Of a stretch of 64,000 nucleotides of DNA, positions 18,291 to 27,505 are shown in pieces. The stretch's first letter is position 1. Every line of letters starts with the position of its first letter. Source of the stretch: QWOP01 sp003669605. Its GTDB lineage: Bacteria; Planctomycetota; Planctomycetia; Pirellulales; UBA1268. The stretch is taken from positions 20,800 through 84,799 of the forward strand of contig CANKIK010000005.1 of NCBI GenBank assembly GCA_947481985.1, written 5' to 3'. The notes beneath the pieces are model-generated. The model had not been told where the DNA came from. It searched no databases and saw only the letters and a program-made list of their open reading frames with translations. The position numbers and the translations under genes are program-made.

Positions 18291-18725
18291 TCAACGGTAG
18301 GCCTGATTGCCGACGGCTGGGAATCGATAGCCGCCAAATCCGAGTGGTGCGTAGGTTGGCCAATCGCCGGAACGGACGCTGGGGGGGGTGCCATACATCT
18401 CCCAGGTCGGTGTCCGTGGCAGCGTCGGGGGAACAAAGTATTTGGGCCGCTGTCGCTGCCCGGTGACATACGGCGAGCGCCCGGGCTGGTAGGGGGCCTG
18501 GTGCTGGGGGGTGCCATGGCCCATCGGCTTGGCCCGGCCGATGCCCCGCGGCCTCCCATTCCCAGACTCGTCCGCGCGGGCCACCGCGATGCAGACCAGC
18601 ATGAAGATCAGCGAACCAACCACCAACCTCACGACACTCTGGCCTTCGCGGGAGACTGCGACCGCATTTGCGGAGAGGCCAAAACGGCGAGCGGCTACGG
18701 GGGAACTGGGCGGAGGTGCGGGCAT
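18291..18725 (-). CDS. Small exported or membrane-anchored protein, hypothetical
   Basis: A 144-residue protein of unknown function. ATG 18725 has GGAG seven bases upstream. One hydrophobic segment (VVRLVVGSLIFMLVCIAVA) near residues 30-50 ends in an A-R-A-type cleavage site and acts as signal peptide or anchor. The rest is rich in Pro, Gly, Arg and Tyr, with no charged helical part: PTLPRTPTWEMYGTPPSV, then SGDWPTYAPLGFGGYRFPA. Codon usage and the clean signal segment argue for a real gene. I do not recognise a family. Confidence 0.5.
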   Translation of the reverse strand: MPAPPPSSPVAARRFGLSANAVAVSREGQSVVRLVVGSLIFMLVCIAVARADESGNGRPRGIGRAKPMGHGTPQHQAPYQPGRSPYVTGQRQRPKYFVPPTLPRTPTWEMYGTPPSVRSGDWPTYAPLGFGGYRFPAVGNQAYR

Positions 18726-18863
18726 GGAATGTCTCCGGGAGAGGCTGCGACCGGGCAGGCTCGTCTGCAGAAAGATCGGCGTGGCCGACGGCACTGCTTG
18801 GAGAAAACGTCGGCGCGCCCGGAGATGACGTTTCTCCCGAATATGGCGGGCCCTGCCAAACGG

Positions 18864-19415
18864 TCAATTGTGCCACGGCTGGGCAGGCATGTGCTTGATG
18901 CGGAGCGCCGCGGCGAGTGTTGTGTCGGCGATGTGTCTGCTGACGCGCCGCCACAGCGCATCAGTGTCGCCGAACACGAAGTCGCTCGTGGCGGTGGTGG
19001 TCGTCCAATCGCCCCCCCCCACCTCGGCTTCGAGCTGCCCAGCGCCCCAGCCGGAATAGCCGGCGAAGACGCGCAGCGGCGAATGGCCGTCAGAAACGAG
19101 GGTCATGACAAGATCCTTGCGCAGGGCGAGGAAAACCCCCGGCGCGATATCCCGTTCGGTCATGGCAGGGTTGGCATGGAGCGCCAGCAACGGCCCCTCG
19201 AGTGGTCCGCCGTTCATCACCGAGAGGTCGGGGGGGCACGGTCCATGCGCCGACTCGTCCCAAAGCGCCTCGAGGCGCTCGGCGCCCGGGCGATTGAGCA
19301 CCAAGCCCAACGCCCCTCCCCGATTATGCTCGACGAGCAGAACGACCGTTTGGGAGAAGTTCGGATCATCAAGGGCTGGGGAGGCAACCAGGAGTTTTCC
19401 GGAGAGCGAATCCAT
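18864..19415 (-). CDS. YqgE/AlgH family protein
   Basis: A 183-residue member of UPF0301 (AlgH/YqgE), cytoplasmic and of uncertain biochemical role. ATG 19415 gives the canonical N-terminus DSLSGKLLVASPALDDPNFSQTVVLLVEHN, and GAGG lies five bases upstream. The core motifs GALGLVLNRP, MNGGPLEGPLLALH, RVFAGYSGWGAGQLEAEV and DWTTTTATSDFVFG are all present and of usual spacing. A longer upstream reading of this frame lacks conserved residues. No partner gene of the pathway is obvious nearby. Confidence 0.9.
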   Translation of the reverse strand: MDSLSGKLLVASPALDDPNFSQTVVLLVEHNRGGALGLVLNRPGAERLEALWDESAHGPCPPDLSVMNGGPLEGPLLALHANPAMTERDIAPGVFLALRKDLVMTLVSDGHSPLRVFAGYSGWGAGQLEAEVGGGDWTTTTATSDFVFGDTDALWRRVSRHIADTTLAAALRIKHMPAQPWHN

Positions 19416-19658
19416 CCAAGCCTCATGGACCAAGTTCGTGGCGGGGCAGCGACCGTTTGACGGACATCGTACCGCGCACTCCAGATGCACCGGCGTCGCG
19501 ACGACGGTGTCTTCGCGCCGAATCACCCCCCCCCCGGCGGCCCACCGACAGGGCACTGGCGAGAAGACAACGCCGTACAGCAAGGGGGGCGAGCCCTCTG
19601 CGGGCATTGGGGGTGGAACTTACCCGAGGCCGCTCCCAGCCGGGAGCGATGCCGGTCG

Positions 19659-21395
19659 TTACGCGATGCCGGTGCTTCCTTGTCCTGGTTCCCGTCCCTC
19701 GGCCACCTCGCGGAGTCGGGAATTCTCTTGGTGACACTGCTCGTCGTCGTCCTGCTCGCTGGGGCGACCGCCGCGGCCCGACTTTTCCTTTGGTTGACCG
19801 GTGGAACCGCGGCGCTGCGTCCCCTCCGAACCGGCCCAGCGGAGTTTTACCTTTGTCGAGAAGACCTTCTCGAAGAGATCGGTGCGCCGTTCGGCACCCC
19901 AGATGTCGACCTGCGGTTCCTGGTCCGACACCACGTCGAGGTACACGCCGTGGTCATCGCTCAGCACGAGGACGTCCCGCACCTGCTGGGAACGGCTCCG
20001 ATCGAGACCGCCAGCCAGACGGAGGACCGCTGCCATGCGGTGCACCCGCCGTTGGTCGGCCGCCGAAAGTCGGGAGAGGTTCTCGTGCTTCTTCTTGGGA
20101 TGAGCGCCGCGGTGGTAGCGGGCGACGTTGGCGATCAATTCCAAGTCGTGCGGCCGGACCCCCGGCAGGCGGCTGTTGCGGATGAGGTGGTAGCTGTGTT
20201 TGTGGTGCTGGTCGTAGTTGATGACGTAGCCCACATCCTGGAGCCGGGCGGCGCACTCCAGCAGCGGCCGGTCGTCGGCCTCGACCCCCAGCGGCGTCGC
20301 AAGCTGCTCCCAAATCCTCCCCGCCAGCGACGCCACCTTGCGGCCGTGCTCCACCTCGCCGGAGCAGGCACCGGCCAGTCGTTCGATCGCCTCCTCGCGG
20401 AGGCTGGCGTTGTCGGCAGGTGCGGCACCGAGCCCGAGGACGTCGTCGATCATCTCCCGCATCAGGCCATCGCGGACGCCGCGGGTGTGGACCATCAGGG
20501 TATTGACGCGGAACCGCTTCAGCAGGCCGTCGATGATTGACAGTCCGGCGACGATGATGTCTGCCCGGTCTGGCGCCATGCCCGGCAGCGCCCGGCGTGC
20601 CCGCACCGGGAGCTTGCGGAGGCGGTCGAGAAGGTGGCGGACCTCGGCGTGCGACACCCGGTAGCCGGCGACGGGAATGTTGACCTCCCCCTTGGAAGCC
20701 ATCACCAGTTCGGCGAGCGTCGTGAAGGTGCCGCCAGAGCCGACGAGAAAGTGTGGCGCAAATAGCGGCCGCGAGGTCCGTTTCTTGAGGCACAAGGCGA
20801 CCTCGGCCTCGAGGCGGAGGAAGGCCTCGGGGTCGGGGGGATCGCCGGCACCGAACTGCTCGGTGAGCCGCACCGCCCCCAGCGGAGTCGGGTGGATGGC
20901 CTCGATGAGGTTTCCGGTGGCAAAGACAACCTCGGTGCTGCCGCCGCCGATGTCGGCGACGACGACGTTCTTGCCGGTGAGATCGAAGGCGTTCTGGACG
21001 CTGGAAAAAGCGAGCCTTGCCTCGCGCTCCGACGTGATCACCTCCACATCGAGCCCCACTTCCTCGCGGACCCGGCGACAGAAATCGGGGCCATTGCGGG
21101 CCTCGCGAACGGCGCAGGTGGCGATTGTCCGCAGGGTCGTCACCTGGTAACCGGCGGCGATCTGCCGAAAACTCCCCAGCGCCCGGAGGGTGTGAGCCAT
21201 CGATTCGTCGTCAAGGGCGCCGGCGGCAACGCTGCGGCCGAGGCGGGTCGGTTCGCGTTCCTCGTCGAGGATTCTGTAGGTGCCCCCGCGGAGCGCCTCG
21301 GCCACCAGCAGCCTGACGCTGTTGGAGCCGATATCGATGGCCGCCAGGCGGCTGGTCATCTCGGCGGAAAGGTAGATCTGCTTGTCGTCCGGCAT
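19659..21395 (-). CDS. Ppx/GppA phosphatase family protein with C-terminal HD domain
   Basis: Probable exopolyphosphatase and/or pppGpp phosphohydrolase of 578 residues. The N-terminal ASKHA-fold domain shows AAIDIGSNSVRLLVAE, TIATCAVREARNGPDF, VITSEREARLAF and the phosphate-loop VVADIGGGSTEVV. The C-terminal region holds HD-type elements (a VEHGRKVASLAGRIW helix, GYVINYDQHHKHSYHLI, and NVARYHRGAHPKK). This domain order matches the long Ppx form. The last roughly 40 residues are charged and low-complexity (EKSGRGGRPSEQDDDEQ). A later start at ATG 21359 (TSRLAAIDIG) is possible. It is divergent from ribF. Confidence 0.88.
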   Translation of the reverse strand: MPDDKQIYLSAEMTSRLAAIDIGSNSVRLLVAEALRGGTYRILDEEREPTRLGRSVAAGALDDESMAHTLRALGSFRQIAAGYQVTTLRTIATCAVREARNGPDFCRRVREEVGLDVEVITSEREARLAFSSVQNAFDLTGKNVVVADIGGGSTEVVFATGNLIEAIHPTPLGAVRLTEQFGAGDPPDPEAFLRLEAEVALCLKKRTSRPLFAPHFLVGSGGTFTTLAELVMASKGEVNIPVAGYRVSHAEVRHLLDRLRKLPVRARRALPGMAPDRADIIVAGLSIIDGLLKRFRVNTLMVHTRGVRDGLMREMIDDVLGLGAAPADNASLREEAIERLAGACSGEVEHGRKVASLAGRIWEQLATPLGVEADDRPLLECAARLQDVGYVINYDQHHKHSYHLIRNSRLPGVRPHDLELIANVARYHRGAHPKKKHENLSRLSAADQRRVHRMAAVLRLAGGLDRSRSQQVRDVLVLSDDHGVYLDVVSDQEPQVDIWGAERRTDLFEKVFSTKVKLRWAGSEGTQRRGSTGQPKEKSGRGGRPSEQDDDEQCHQENSRLREVAEGREPGQGSTGIA

Positions 21396-21559
21396 CGGTG
21401 GTGCAACGCTCCGGTGGGCGGGGGTGGGCAGGCTCTATCCGCGGAGGAAACCTCCATGATACCGTCGCTGCATCCCCTGCCGGGACCGGTCCGGCAGGGC
21501 ATACGCTACACTTCGATGCTTTCGGGCCCGGCAGCGTCTTTGAGAGACTCCCGCTTCCC

Positions 21560-22549
21560 TTGTCGCACGTCGCTTCTCCCCGCCTGTTTCCCATCACCGA
21601 CCGCTGGCAGCTCGGCGGTCCGCCGTGCGCCATGACCGTCGGCAATTTCGATGGCGTCCATCTCGGCCACGCGGGCATCGTCCGCGAGTTGCTCGCTGCG
21701 GGCAGGGCCCGCGGACTCCCCGCCGTGGTCTTCACCTTCGATCCCCACCCCGCGCGGATCCTTCGCCCCGACTGCGCGCCCCCCCTCCTTTCGACCCCCG
21801 ATCGCCGGGCGGAACTGCTCGGAGAGTTGGGGGTCGATGCCGTGCTCGTGCAGCCGGTCGACGCGGCGCTGCTGGCCCTCGACGCCGAAACCTTTTACCA
21901 CCAGATCCTCCGCGGCACGGGCCGGGCCGTGTTGCTTGCCGAAGGCCCCGACTTCCGCTTTGGCGCCGGCCGCCGCGGCGACATGGATCTTCTCCGCCGA
22001 CTGGCGGCCCACGATGCGGTGGAGGCGATCACCGTGGCAGCGGTGGCTGCCGATGGCCAGCCCATTTCCAGTTCACGGATCCGGACGCTGATCGCCGCCG
22101 GCCGCGTCGAGGAGGCCGCCGGTCTGCTCACCGCCCCGTACCGAATTCGCGGCCAAGTGGTGCGTGGGAAGGCCCGCGGTCGGACACTCGGGTTTCCTAC
22201 CGCCAATCTCGCCGGCGTGACCACGCTCCTGCCGGGACCGGGCGTGTACGGCGGCCGGGCGCGACAAGTATCCCCGGCAGGCGCAAACGGGCAGCCGCCG
22301 CAGCACTGGCCGGCCGCGATTCACATCGGCCCCAACGTCTCCTTCGATGAGCAGGCGGTTTCCGTGGAGGTCCACCTGATCGGTTTCGAGGGCGACCTCT
22401 ATGACCAGCAGCTCGACGTTGACTTCCTGGCGCGCGTCCGTGACACTCGCCGCTTCGATTCCCCAGACGCCCTCCGCCACCAGCTCTCCGCCGATATCTC
22501 TCAGGCTGCTCTGATCGCACGGTCGTCTGATTCCCTCGGGCCGCGCTGA
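21560..22549 (+). CDS. ribF: Bifunctional riboflavin kinase / FAD synthetase
   Basis: Converts riboflavin to FMN and FAD; 329 residues with the proposed TTG start at 21560. No in-frame ATG precedes the first conserved block, and TTG 21560 gives a family-like lead-in to MTVGNFDGVHLGHAGIV. GTG 21398 would be an alternative but adds 54 poorly conserved residues. The FAD synthetase domain includes TFDPHPARIL, the VEGPDFRFG-like LAEGPDFRFGAGRRGD motif, and ISSSRIRTLIAAG. The riboflavin kinase domain follows with RGKARGRTLGFPTANL, PGVYGGRA, NVSFD, and the catalytic VEVHLIGFEGDLY. nrnA follows 41 bases later. Confidence 0.9.
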   Translation: MSHVASPRLFPITDRWQLGGPPCAMTVGNFDGVHLGHAGIVRELLAAGRARGLPAVVFTFDPHPARILRPDCAPPLLSTPDRRAELLGELGVDAVLVQPVDAALLALDAETFYHQILRGTGRAVLLAEGPDFRFGAGRRGDMDLLRRLAAHDAVEAITVAAVAADGQPISSSRIRTLIAAGRVEEAAGLLTAPYRIRGQVVRGKARGRTLGFPTANLAGVTTLLPGPGVYGGRARQVSPAGANGQPPQHWPAAIHIGPNVSFDEQAVSVEVHLIGFEGDLYDQQLDVDFLARVRDTRRFDSPDALRHQLSADISQAALIARSSDSLGPR

Positions 22550-22590
22550 CGAGCGCTGTGTCCTCCCCCCCTTTTTTCGCCGGAGCCATC

Positions 22591-23601
22591 ATGCGACTCG
22601 ATTGGGCCAGTCTCGTGGAGGTGCTTCGGGGATGCCAGAAGGTGGTGCTCACGAGCCACGTCCGCCCCGACTGCGACGCGCTGGGAAGCGAATTAGGAAT
22701 GCTCGGGATCCTCGAGGCGATCGGCAAGGATGTGCGGATCGTCAACGCCCAGGCGACGCCCGTTACCCTTGCCTGGATCGACCCAAACCACCGCATCGAA
22801 TCGCTCCAGACGGGAGTGAAAAAATCTGATCTTGCCGACCGTGATCTGGTGATCGTCGTCGACACCAGCGCCTGGGCGCAGTTGGGTGCGATGGCCGATG
22901 TCGTCAAGGAATTGCGGCCCCGTGTGCTGGTCATCGATCATCACGTCAGTGAGGACGACCTCTCCGATCGCTGGTTCAAGGACACCTCCGCCGAGGCCAC
23001 CGCCCGGATTATTTCGGAGGTGGCCCTGCGTCTCAAAGTGCCGCTGACCGAGGCCATCGCCACGCCGCTGTACTCTGGCCTCTCGACCGACACCGGAGGG
23101 TTTCGCTTTCCCTCCACCAGTGCCGAGACCTTCCGTGTCGCTGCGCGTCTGGTGGACGCCGGTGCCAGCCCGCCGACGGTCTATCGGGAGTTGTTTGAGC
23201 AGGACTCGATCGCCCGCCTCCATCTGGTGGGGCGGACGCTGGCCGGTGCCCGGCCGGCGCACGACGGCAAAGTGATCTATTCGACGGTCCGGCAGTCGGA
23301 CATCAAGGAGGTACACGCGCTCCCGAGTGACACCGAGGACCTCGTCAACCTCACGCTCGCGGTGAAGGGGACTGAAGTGGCGGTGATTCTCATCGAGCAG
23401 CCCGACTCGCGCGTGAAGGTGAGTTTCCGGAGCCGCGGCCGGGTCGATTGCAATCTCCTTGCCGGCTCGTTCAACGGCGGCGGCCACAAGGCGGCTGCCG
23501 GTGCGATTCTCCCCGGTCCCTTTGACGCGGCGTTTGAGAAGGTGACCCACGCGGTGGATGCGGCTTGGGCGGCCGGCATGGGCTTGGTGACCGGGGGCTG
23601 A
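22591..23601 (+). CDS. nrnA: Bifunctional oligoribonuclease / PAP phosphatase
   Basis: DHH/DHHA1 phosphoesterase of 336 residues that degrades short RNA oligonucleotides and may convert pAp to AMP. ATG 22591 has GGAG six bases upstream, so I do not use the in-frame start at 22558. Metal motifs are SHVRPDCDALGSELG, VVDTSAWAQ, the DHH triad at residues 116-118, and SGLSTDTGGFRFP. The C-terminal DHHA1 motif GGGHKAAAG lies around residues 296-303. The protein is cytoplasmic and probably co-transcribed with ribF. Confidence 0.92.
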   Translation: MRLDWASLVEVLRGCQKVVLTSHVRPDCDALGSELGMLGILEAIGKDVRIVNAQATPVTLAWIDPNHRIESLQTGVKKSDLADRDLVIVVDTSAWAQLGAMADVVKELRPRVLVIDHHVSEDDLSDRWFKDTSAEATARIISEVALRLKVPLTEAIATPLYSGLSTDTGGFRFPSTSAETFRVAARLVDAGASPPTVYRELFEQDSIARLHLVGRTLAGARPAHDGKVIYSTVRQSDIKEVHALPSDTEDLVNLTLAVKGTEVAVILIEQPDSRVKVSFRSRGRVDCNLLAGSFNGGGHKAAAGAILPGPFDAAFEKVTHAVDAAWAAGMGLVTGG

Positions 23602-23660
23602 AAGACGTGGCTCCCGGCCAGCGCCTGGGCGTTCCGGCAGCCATGATGGCGGCCTGCGTG

Positions 23661-23700
23661 CGCTTTTGGAGTCACGATTCCGCTTTCGGAGTCACGATGC
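23661..23700 (+). repeat. 20-bp tandem duplication ahead of the MscS-like gene
   Basis: Two adjacent copies, CGCTTTTGGAGTCACGATTC and CGCTTTCGGAGTCACGATGC, differ at two positions. Each contains GGAGTCACGAT, the same string that forms the ribosome-binding site and start of the propeller gene at 4348-4359. Confidence 0.8.
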
Positions 23701-23838
23701 CAGGGAGCGGGCAATTTGGGGGGGATCGATGGGAAGCGTTGGAGTGGTCGGCCTTGTCCGCGGACAGTCGGCTTTGGTACCTCCTCTTCCCCGTCGCCAC
23801 TTTCTCACCCCACAACCCGAAGCCCGAAGACTTGCTGC

Positions 23839-25869
23839 ATGGCCAAGCGTTCCCCACCACACCGCCGCGTCTCGGGCGTCGTACCGATCCTCGTCGCCAT
23901 CTCCGTGGGGAGCATGACGTGGGCGGCGCTGTCAGTTTGGCATGATTCCTCCGCCGGGCCCCGCATTGTCCGCTCGGTTGCTGACACGCTTTCCATGGGG
24001 CCGTGGGCAGATCGATTCCTCGAGCTCATCGCGCTCCAGCCATCTGCGATCTTCGAAGAGGTGGATGAGGAAAACGACGAGGAAGAGGACGACGACAACT
24101 CTCTCGCGGGAGAAGCGGTCGTCGCGCTCTCCCCCGGCGCTGCGATGACGCCGGACCCAAACGCTCAGGCGGCATCACCCCGGGCCGCCGCCAATGCACC
24201 GGCCGAACTGGCCACCGTGACTCAAGCCCCCCTGCAAGCCTCCGGCGACACCGCTCCGGTGACGCCCGCCGCGGCGTTACCGCTGGAGATGCTCACCGCC
24301 GCCACGTCGCCGCTTGAGCCACTGGATACATCGAGCCCGCGGGCCACTCTGCGGGGCTTCTGCGACACAATCGACCACGTCTACCGGAACCTCATTGCCG
24401 GTCTCACCCGTGACACGCGGCTGGAGAATGCCCACCTCATCCGCCAGGGGCTCACCTGCCTCGACCTCTCCGAATTTGCCCCCGCGCTTGCTGAATCGAA
24501 GGGGCGCGAGGCCGCCACCTGCCTCAAGGAGGTCTTTGACCGGATCCCGTTCCCCGCCGACTCCGCCATCCCGGATGCAGCGGCGGTGAAGGCCGATTCG
24601 ATCACCCGCTGGCGAGTCCCCGGCACCGAGATCGTGCTGATGCAGATTGAATCGGGAGTGCGGCAGGGGGATTTCGTCTTCACCTCCGAGTCGGTCACCC
24701 GGGCCGAGGGGTATTACTTCCGCGTCCGCAACCTCCCCTACAAGTCCGATGCCGGCAGCCCAGGCCTCTACAACGCCTACGTCACCGTCGGCGGCAATCT
24801 GATCCCCGAGTCTTTTATCCGCGGCCTGCCCCACTGGGCCCATTGCGTGGTCCTTGGTGAAACCGTCTGGCAGTGGGCTGCCGCGGTGCTGCTGGCGATG
24901 GCCTTTGGTCTGGTGGCGATGCTTGCCTCAGCGTTCCCGCGGATCTTCCGCCCCGGCTGGAGCCGTTCGATCACCAGTTTCCTTCTCCCGGTGGTGCTGG
25001 CCGGCGGCAGCGTCGTGGCCGATTGGCTGCTGACATTTCAGGTCCGTCTCACCGGCGACACTCTGGTTGCATCGAAGCTCACTTTGAGGCTCACGCTCTA
25101 CGCCGGCGCCATCGCGGCAGTGATGGCGGTGATGGCGCGAATCACCGGGTTGCTGGTCCGCACGCAGTGCCGGCGTCAGGACGGAATCGATGTCCAACTC
25201 ATCCGTCTGGCTTGCCGGGTGTGCACGTTCGTGATCGTCGCCTGGATCGGCATCCATGCCGCCGACTCTCTCGGCATTCCGGTGGCGCCGCTGCTGGCCG
25301 GACTCGGTGCCAGCGGCTTGGCAGTGGCCCTCGCTGCCCAGTACTCGATCGAGAACCTGATTGCCGGTGTCGTCCTCTTCACCGACAAACCGGTGCGGAT
25401 CGGCGATGAGTGCCAGTTTGGCGAGGTCCGAGGACGCGTCGAACAGATCGGCCTGCGTTCCACCAGGATCCGCGGCAGCGATCGCTCGCTGATCTCTGTG
25501 CCCAACGCCGAGTTCGCCAAGGTGCAGTTGGTGAACTACACCCGCCGTGATCGGATTCCCATCCGGCTCCCGGTGGAGATCCGCCGCGATGTCAGCCCCG
25601 CTCAGGTTCGCGACCTGCTCACGCGGTTCCGCGACGTCGTCGGCGACCACGTCCGTCTCGATCCGGGCTCGCCGCGCGTCCGGCTGACGGGACAATCGTC
25701 GGAGGCCTACACGATCGAGATCTCGGCTGTGGCGCTGACCAGCGACGAAGGCGAGATGCAGACGATTCGCGAAGAGATCCTGCTGTCGATCATGGACGAG
25801 ATCGAACGCCGCCACTGCGACATCCATGGCGAGGAGACTGGGCAGCCGCTGTTGCGTGCAGTCGCCTAG
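23839..25869 (+). CDS. MscS-family mechanosensitive channel with long N-terminal domain
   Basis: Inner-membrane channel of 676 residues with the pore domain at the C-terminus. Residues about 8-28 are a signal or first membrane segment. A highly acidic run (EEVDEENDEEEDDDN) follows at about 73-88, then an Ala/Pro-rich linker and a soluble domain to about 340. Transmembrane segments sit near 350, 378, 418 and 461. The MscS pore signature GASGLAVALAAQYSIENLIAG is intact, followed by the beta domain (IGDECQFGEVRGRVEQIG, SVPNAEF). ATG 23839 gives a clean membrane N-terminus; the frame stays open upstream without conserved residues. The role in osmotic relief is inferred from the family; the large N-terminal part is unassigned. 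Confidence 0.85.
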   Translation: MAKRSPPHRRVSGVVPILVAISVGSMTWAALSVWHDSSAGPRIVRSVADTLSMGPWADRFLELIALQPSAIFEEVDEENDEEEDDDNSLAGEAVVALSPGAAMTPDPNAQAASPRAAANAPAELATVTQAPLQASGDTAPVTPAAALPLEMLTAATSPLEPLDTSSPRATLRGFCDTIDHVYRNLIAGLTRDTRLENAHLIRQGLTCLDLSEFAPALAESKGREAATCLKEVFDRIPFPADSAIPDAAAVKADSITRWRVPGTEIVLMQIESGVRQGDFVFTSESVTRAEGYYFRVRNLPYKSDAGSPGLYNAYVTVGGNLIPESFIRGLPHWAHCVVLGETVWQWAAAVLLAMAFGLVAMLASAFPRIFRPGWSRSITSFLLPVVLAGGSVVADWLLTFQVRLTGDTLVASKLTLRLTLYAGAIAAVMAVMARITGLLVRTQCRRQDGIDVQLIRLACRVCTFVIVAWIGIHAADSLGIPVAPLLAGLGASGLAVALAAQYSIENLIAGVVLFTDKPVRIGDECQFGEVRGRVEQIGLRSTRIRGSDRSLISVPNAEFAKVQLVNYTRRDRIPIRLPVEIRRDVSPAQVRDLLTRFRDVVGDHVRLDPGSPRVRLTGQSSEAYTIEISAVALTSDEGEMQTIREEILLSIMDEIERRHCDIHGEETGQPLLRAVA

Positions 25870-25970
25870 GCCGTGGGGTGGTCTGAACGTGGCCCCCGGG
25901 ATGCCTGCCGGCCCTCGACCGGATGGGGAGACTCGACGTACGATAGGGGAGGTCGTCCGCGGCCCAGCTG

Positions 25971-26080
25971 GTTATGGATACACTGCCGGCCCTCGCCGCA
26001 CGAGGCGGTCGCGAGTGCGAAGCACTCGAGAAAACCGGCGGTTTTTGAAGTGGAAAAAGGTCAGGGATGAATTTTTCCAC
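25971..26080 (-). repeat. Dispersed intergenic repeat, copy D (inverted)
   Basis: Reverse-complement copy of the repeat family, between the MscS-like and DUF1501 genes. It keeps GTGGAAAAAGG and TTTTTCCAC as an inverted pair, and has a perfect CGAGTGC-TTC-GCACTCG hairpin in the middle. The end reads GGTTATGGATACACTGCCGG on the plus strand. Confidence 0.85.
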
Positions 26081-26126
26081 CGGCTGCTAGTTCCCCCGGA
26101 TCTTCCTCTCCCGGAATCGCCCCGCG

Positions 26127-27488
26127 ATGAAACCCGACCAGTCGCTCCCCGCCACCGGCCTCGGTCGCCGCGAATTGCTCCGCATCGGCGCTTTGAGCAT
26201 CTTTGGCGCGGCCGGCGTCGATGCCGGCCCGCGGGGCATTGCCCGGGGGGCAAATGCCTCCGCCAGCATTCCCGCCGACGGCTGGCAGCGGCAGTGCATC
26301 TTCATCCTCCTTCAAGGGGGCGCCAGCCACATCGATCTCTGGGATCCGAAGCCGCGCGCGGTGGCCGAGATCCGCGGTCCGTTCCAGCCGATCGCCACCA
26401 ACGTTCCGGGGATCCAGTTCGGCGAACTTTTGCAGCGCTCAGCGGCAGTCGCCGACAAATTGTGTGTCATCCGCTCCATGACCCACCGCTTTTCTAACCA
26501 CATCGCCGGCACCTACATCACCCTTACCGGATCGACCAAGCAGCCCGATCAGGACCGCGAGGCCCATTCCGACGACTTTCCCGGTCCCGGAGCGGTGCTC
26601 AACGCCTTGCAGGTCTCGCCCCCTGGCGTACCACGGAGCGTGTCGCTCCCGAATTGGCTGAGCATTCCCGGCCCCTCCAATCGGATGCCGGGGCAGTACG
26701 GCGGGTTCCTGGGGGCGGTCCATGATCCGTTCATCGTCGAAGGGGATCCCAATGCTGCTGGCTACAAGCCGCTGGCCCTGACGCTCGCCGAGGGGATGAC
26801 CACCGACCGCCTCGGGAGCCGGCTGGAACTCAACCGCCGCTTAGACGGCGTCGCGCGCCTCCTTGAGAAGGAACAGCGGCAGCAGTACGACCGCCTTCAA
26901 CAAAGCGCCTATGACCTTGTCGCCGACGGCCGCTTTCGACGGGCCCTTGATCTCAATGAGGAGTCTGCCGCCACGCGTGACGCCTACGGACGGACGAAGT
27001 TTGGCCAGTCGCTATTGCTGGCCAGACGCCTGATGGAAGCGGGAGTGCAGTTTGTGGCCTACAACGCCTTCAATCAGGAGTGGGATACGCACGGCGGCCT
27101 ACTGGGCCGCTACAAGCAGATCGTGCCACCAATGGACCAGGCATTCGCGGCGCTGGTTGCTGATCTGGCCGACCGCGGATTGCTGGAGCGGACGATGGTC
27201 GTCAACACCGGGGAGTTTGGCCGCACGCCGACGATCAACAAGGACGCCGGTCGCGACCACTGGCCCAACGTCTATTCCACCGTGCTTGCCGGAGGGGGCG
27301 TCCGCGGCGGAGTGATTTTCGGGGCGAGCGATTCCAAGGGAGCGGAGCCCGCCGACCGCCCGGCGTCGCCGGCCGATCTCCTGGCGACGGTCTACGACAG
27401 GCTCGGTGTGCCGCCGGCCACGGAACTCCGCGACCGTTTGAACCGGCCGATCCAGCTCTCCGACGGCCACGTCCTGCCAGTCTGCTGA
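26127..27488 (+). CDS. DUF1501 domain-containing protein, Tat-like signal
   Basis: A 453-residue member of DUF1501, a sulfatase/phosphatase-fold family that is very abundant in planctomycetes. The N-terminus GRRELLRIGALSIFGAAG resembles a twin-arginine signal. Family motifs follow: CIFILLQGGASHIDLWDPKP, the IRSMTHRFSNHIAGTYI block, GQYGGFLGAVHDPF, and NTGEFGRTPTINKDAGRDHWPN, which supplies His and Asp residues of the metal-site type. In this phylum DUF1501 genes usually sit beside a DUF1549/DUF1553 cytochrome gene; none is adjacent here. Biochemical function is not known. Confidence 0.9.
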   Translation: MKPDQSLPATGLGRRELLRIGALSIFGAAGVDAGPRGIARGANASASIPADGWQRQCIFILLQGGASHIDLWDPKPRAVAEIRGPFQPIATNVPGIQFGELLQRSAAVADKLCVIRSMTHRFSNHIAGTYITLTGSTKQPDQDREAHSDDFPGPGAVLNALQVSPPGVPRSVSLPNWLSIPGPSNRMPGQYGGFLGAVHDPFIVEGDPNAAGYKPLALTLAEGMTTDRLGSRLELNRRLDGVARLLEKEQRQQYDRLQQSAYDLVADGRFRRALDLNEESAATRDAYGRTKFGQSLLLARRLMEAGVQFVAYNAFNQEWDTHGGLLGRYKQIVPPMDQAFAALVADLADRGLLERTMVVNTGEFGRTPTINKDAGRDHWPNVYSTVLAGGGVRGGVIFGASDSKGAEPADRPASPADLLATVYDRLGVPPATELRDRLNRPIQLSDGHVLPVC

Positions 27489-27505
27489 TCCCCTTCTTGC
27501 TATCC

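Noticed and set aside
23697..23945. 82-codon frame starting after GGAGTCACG, overlapping the MscS gene
   Set aside because: The second half runs out of frame through the channel N-terminus and looks like shadow sequence; kept only as part of a low-interest finding.
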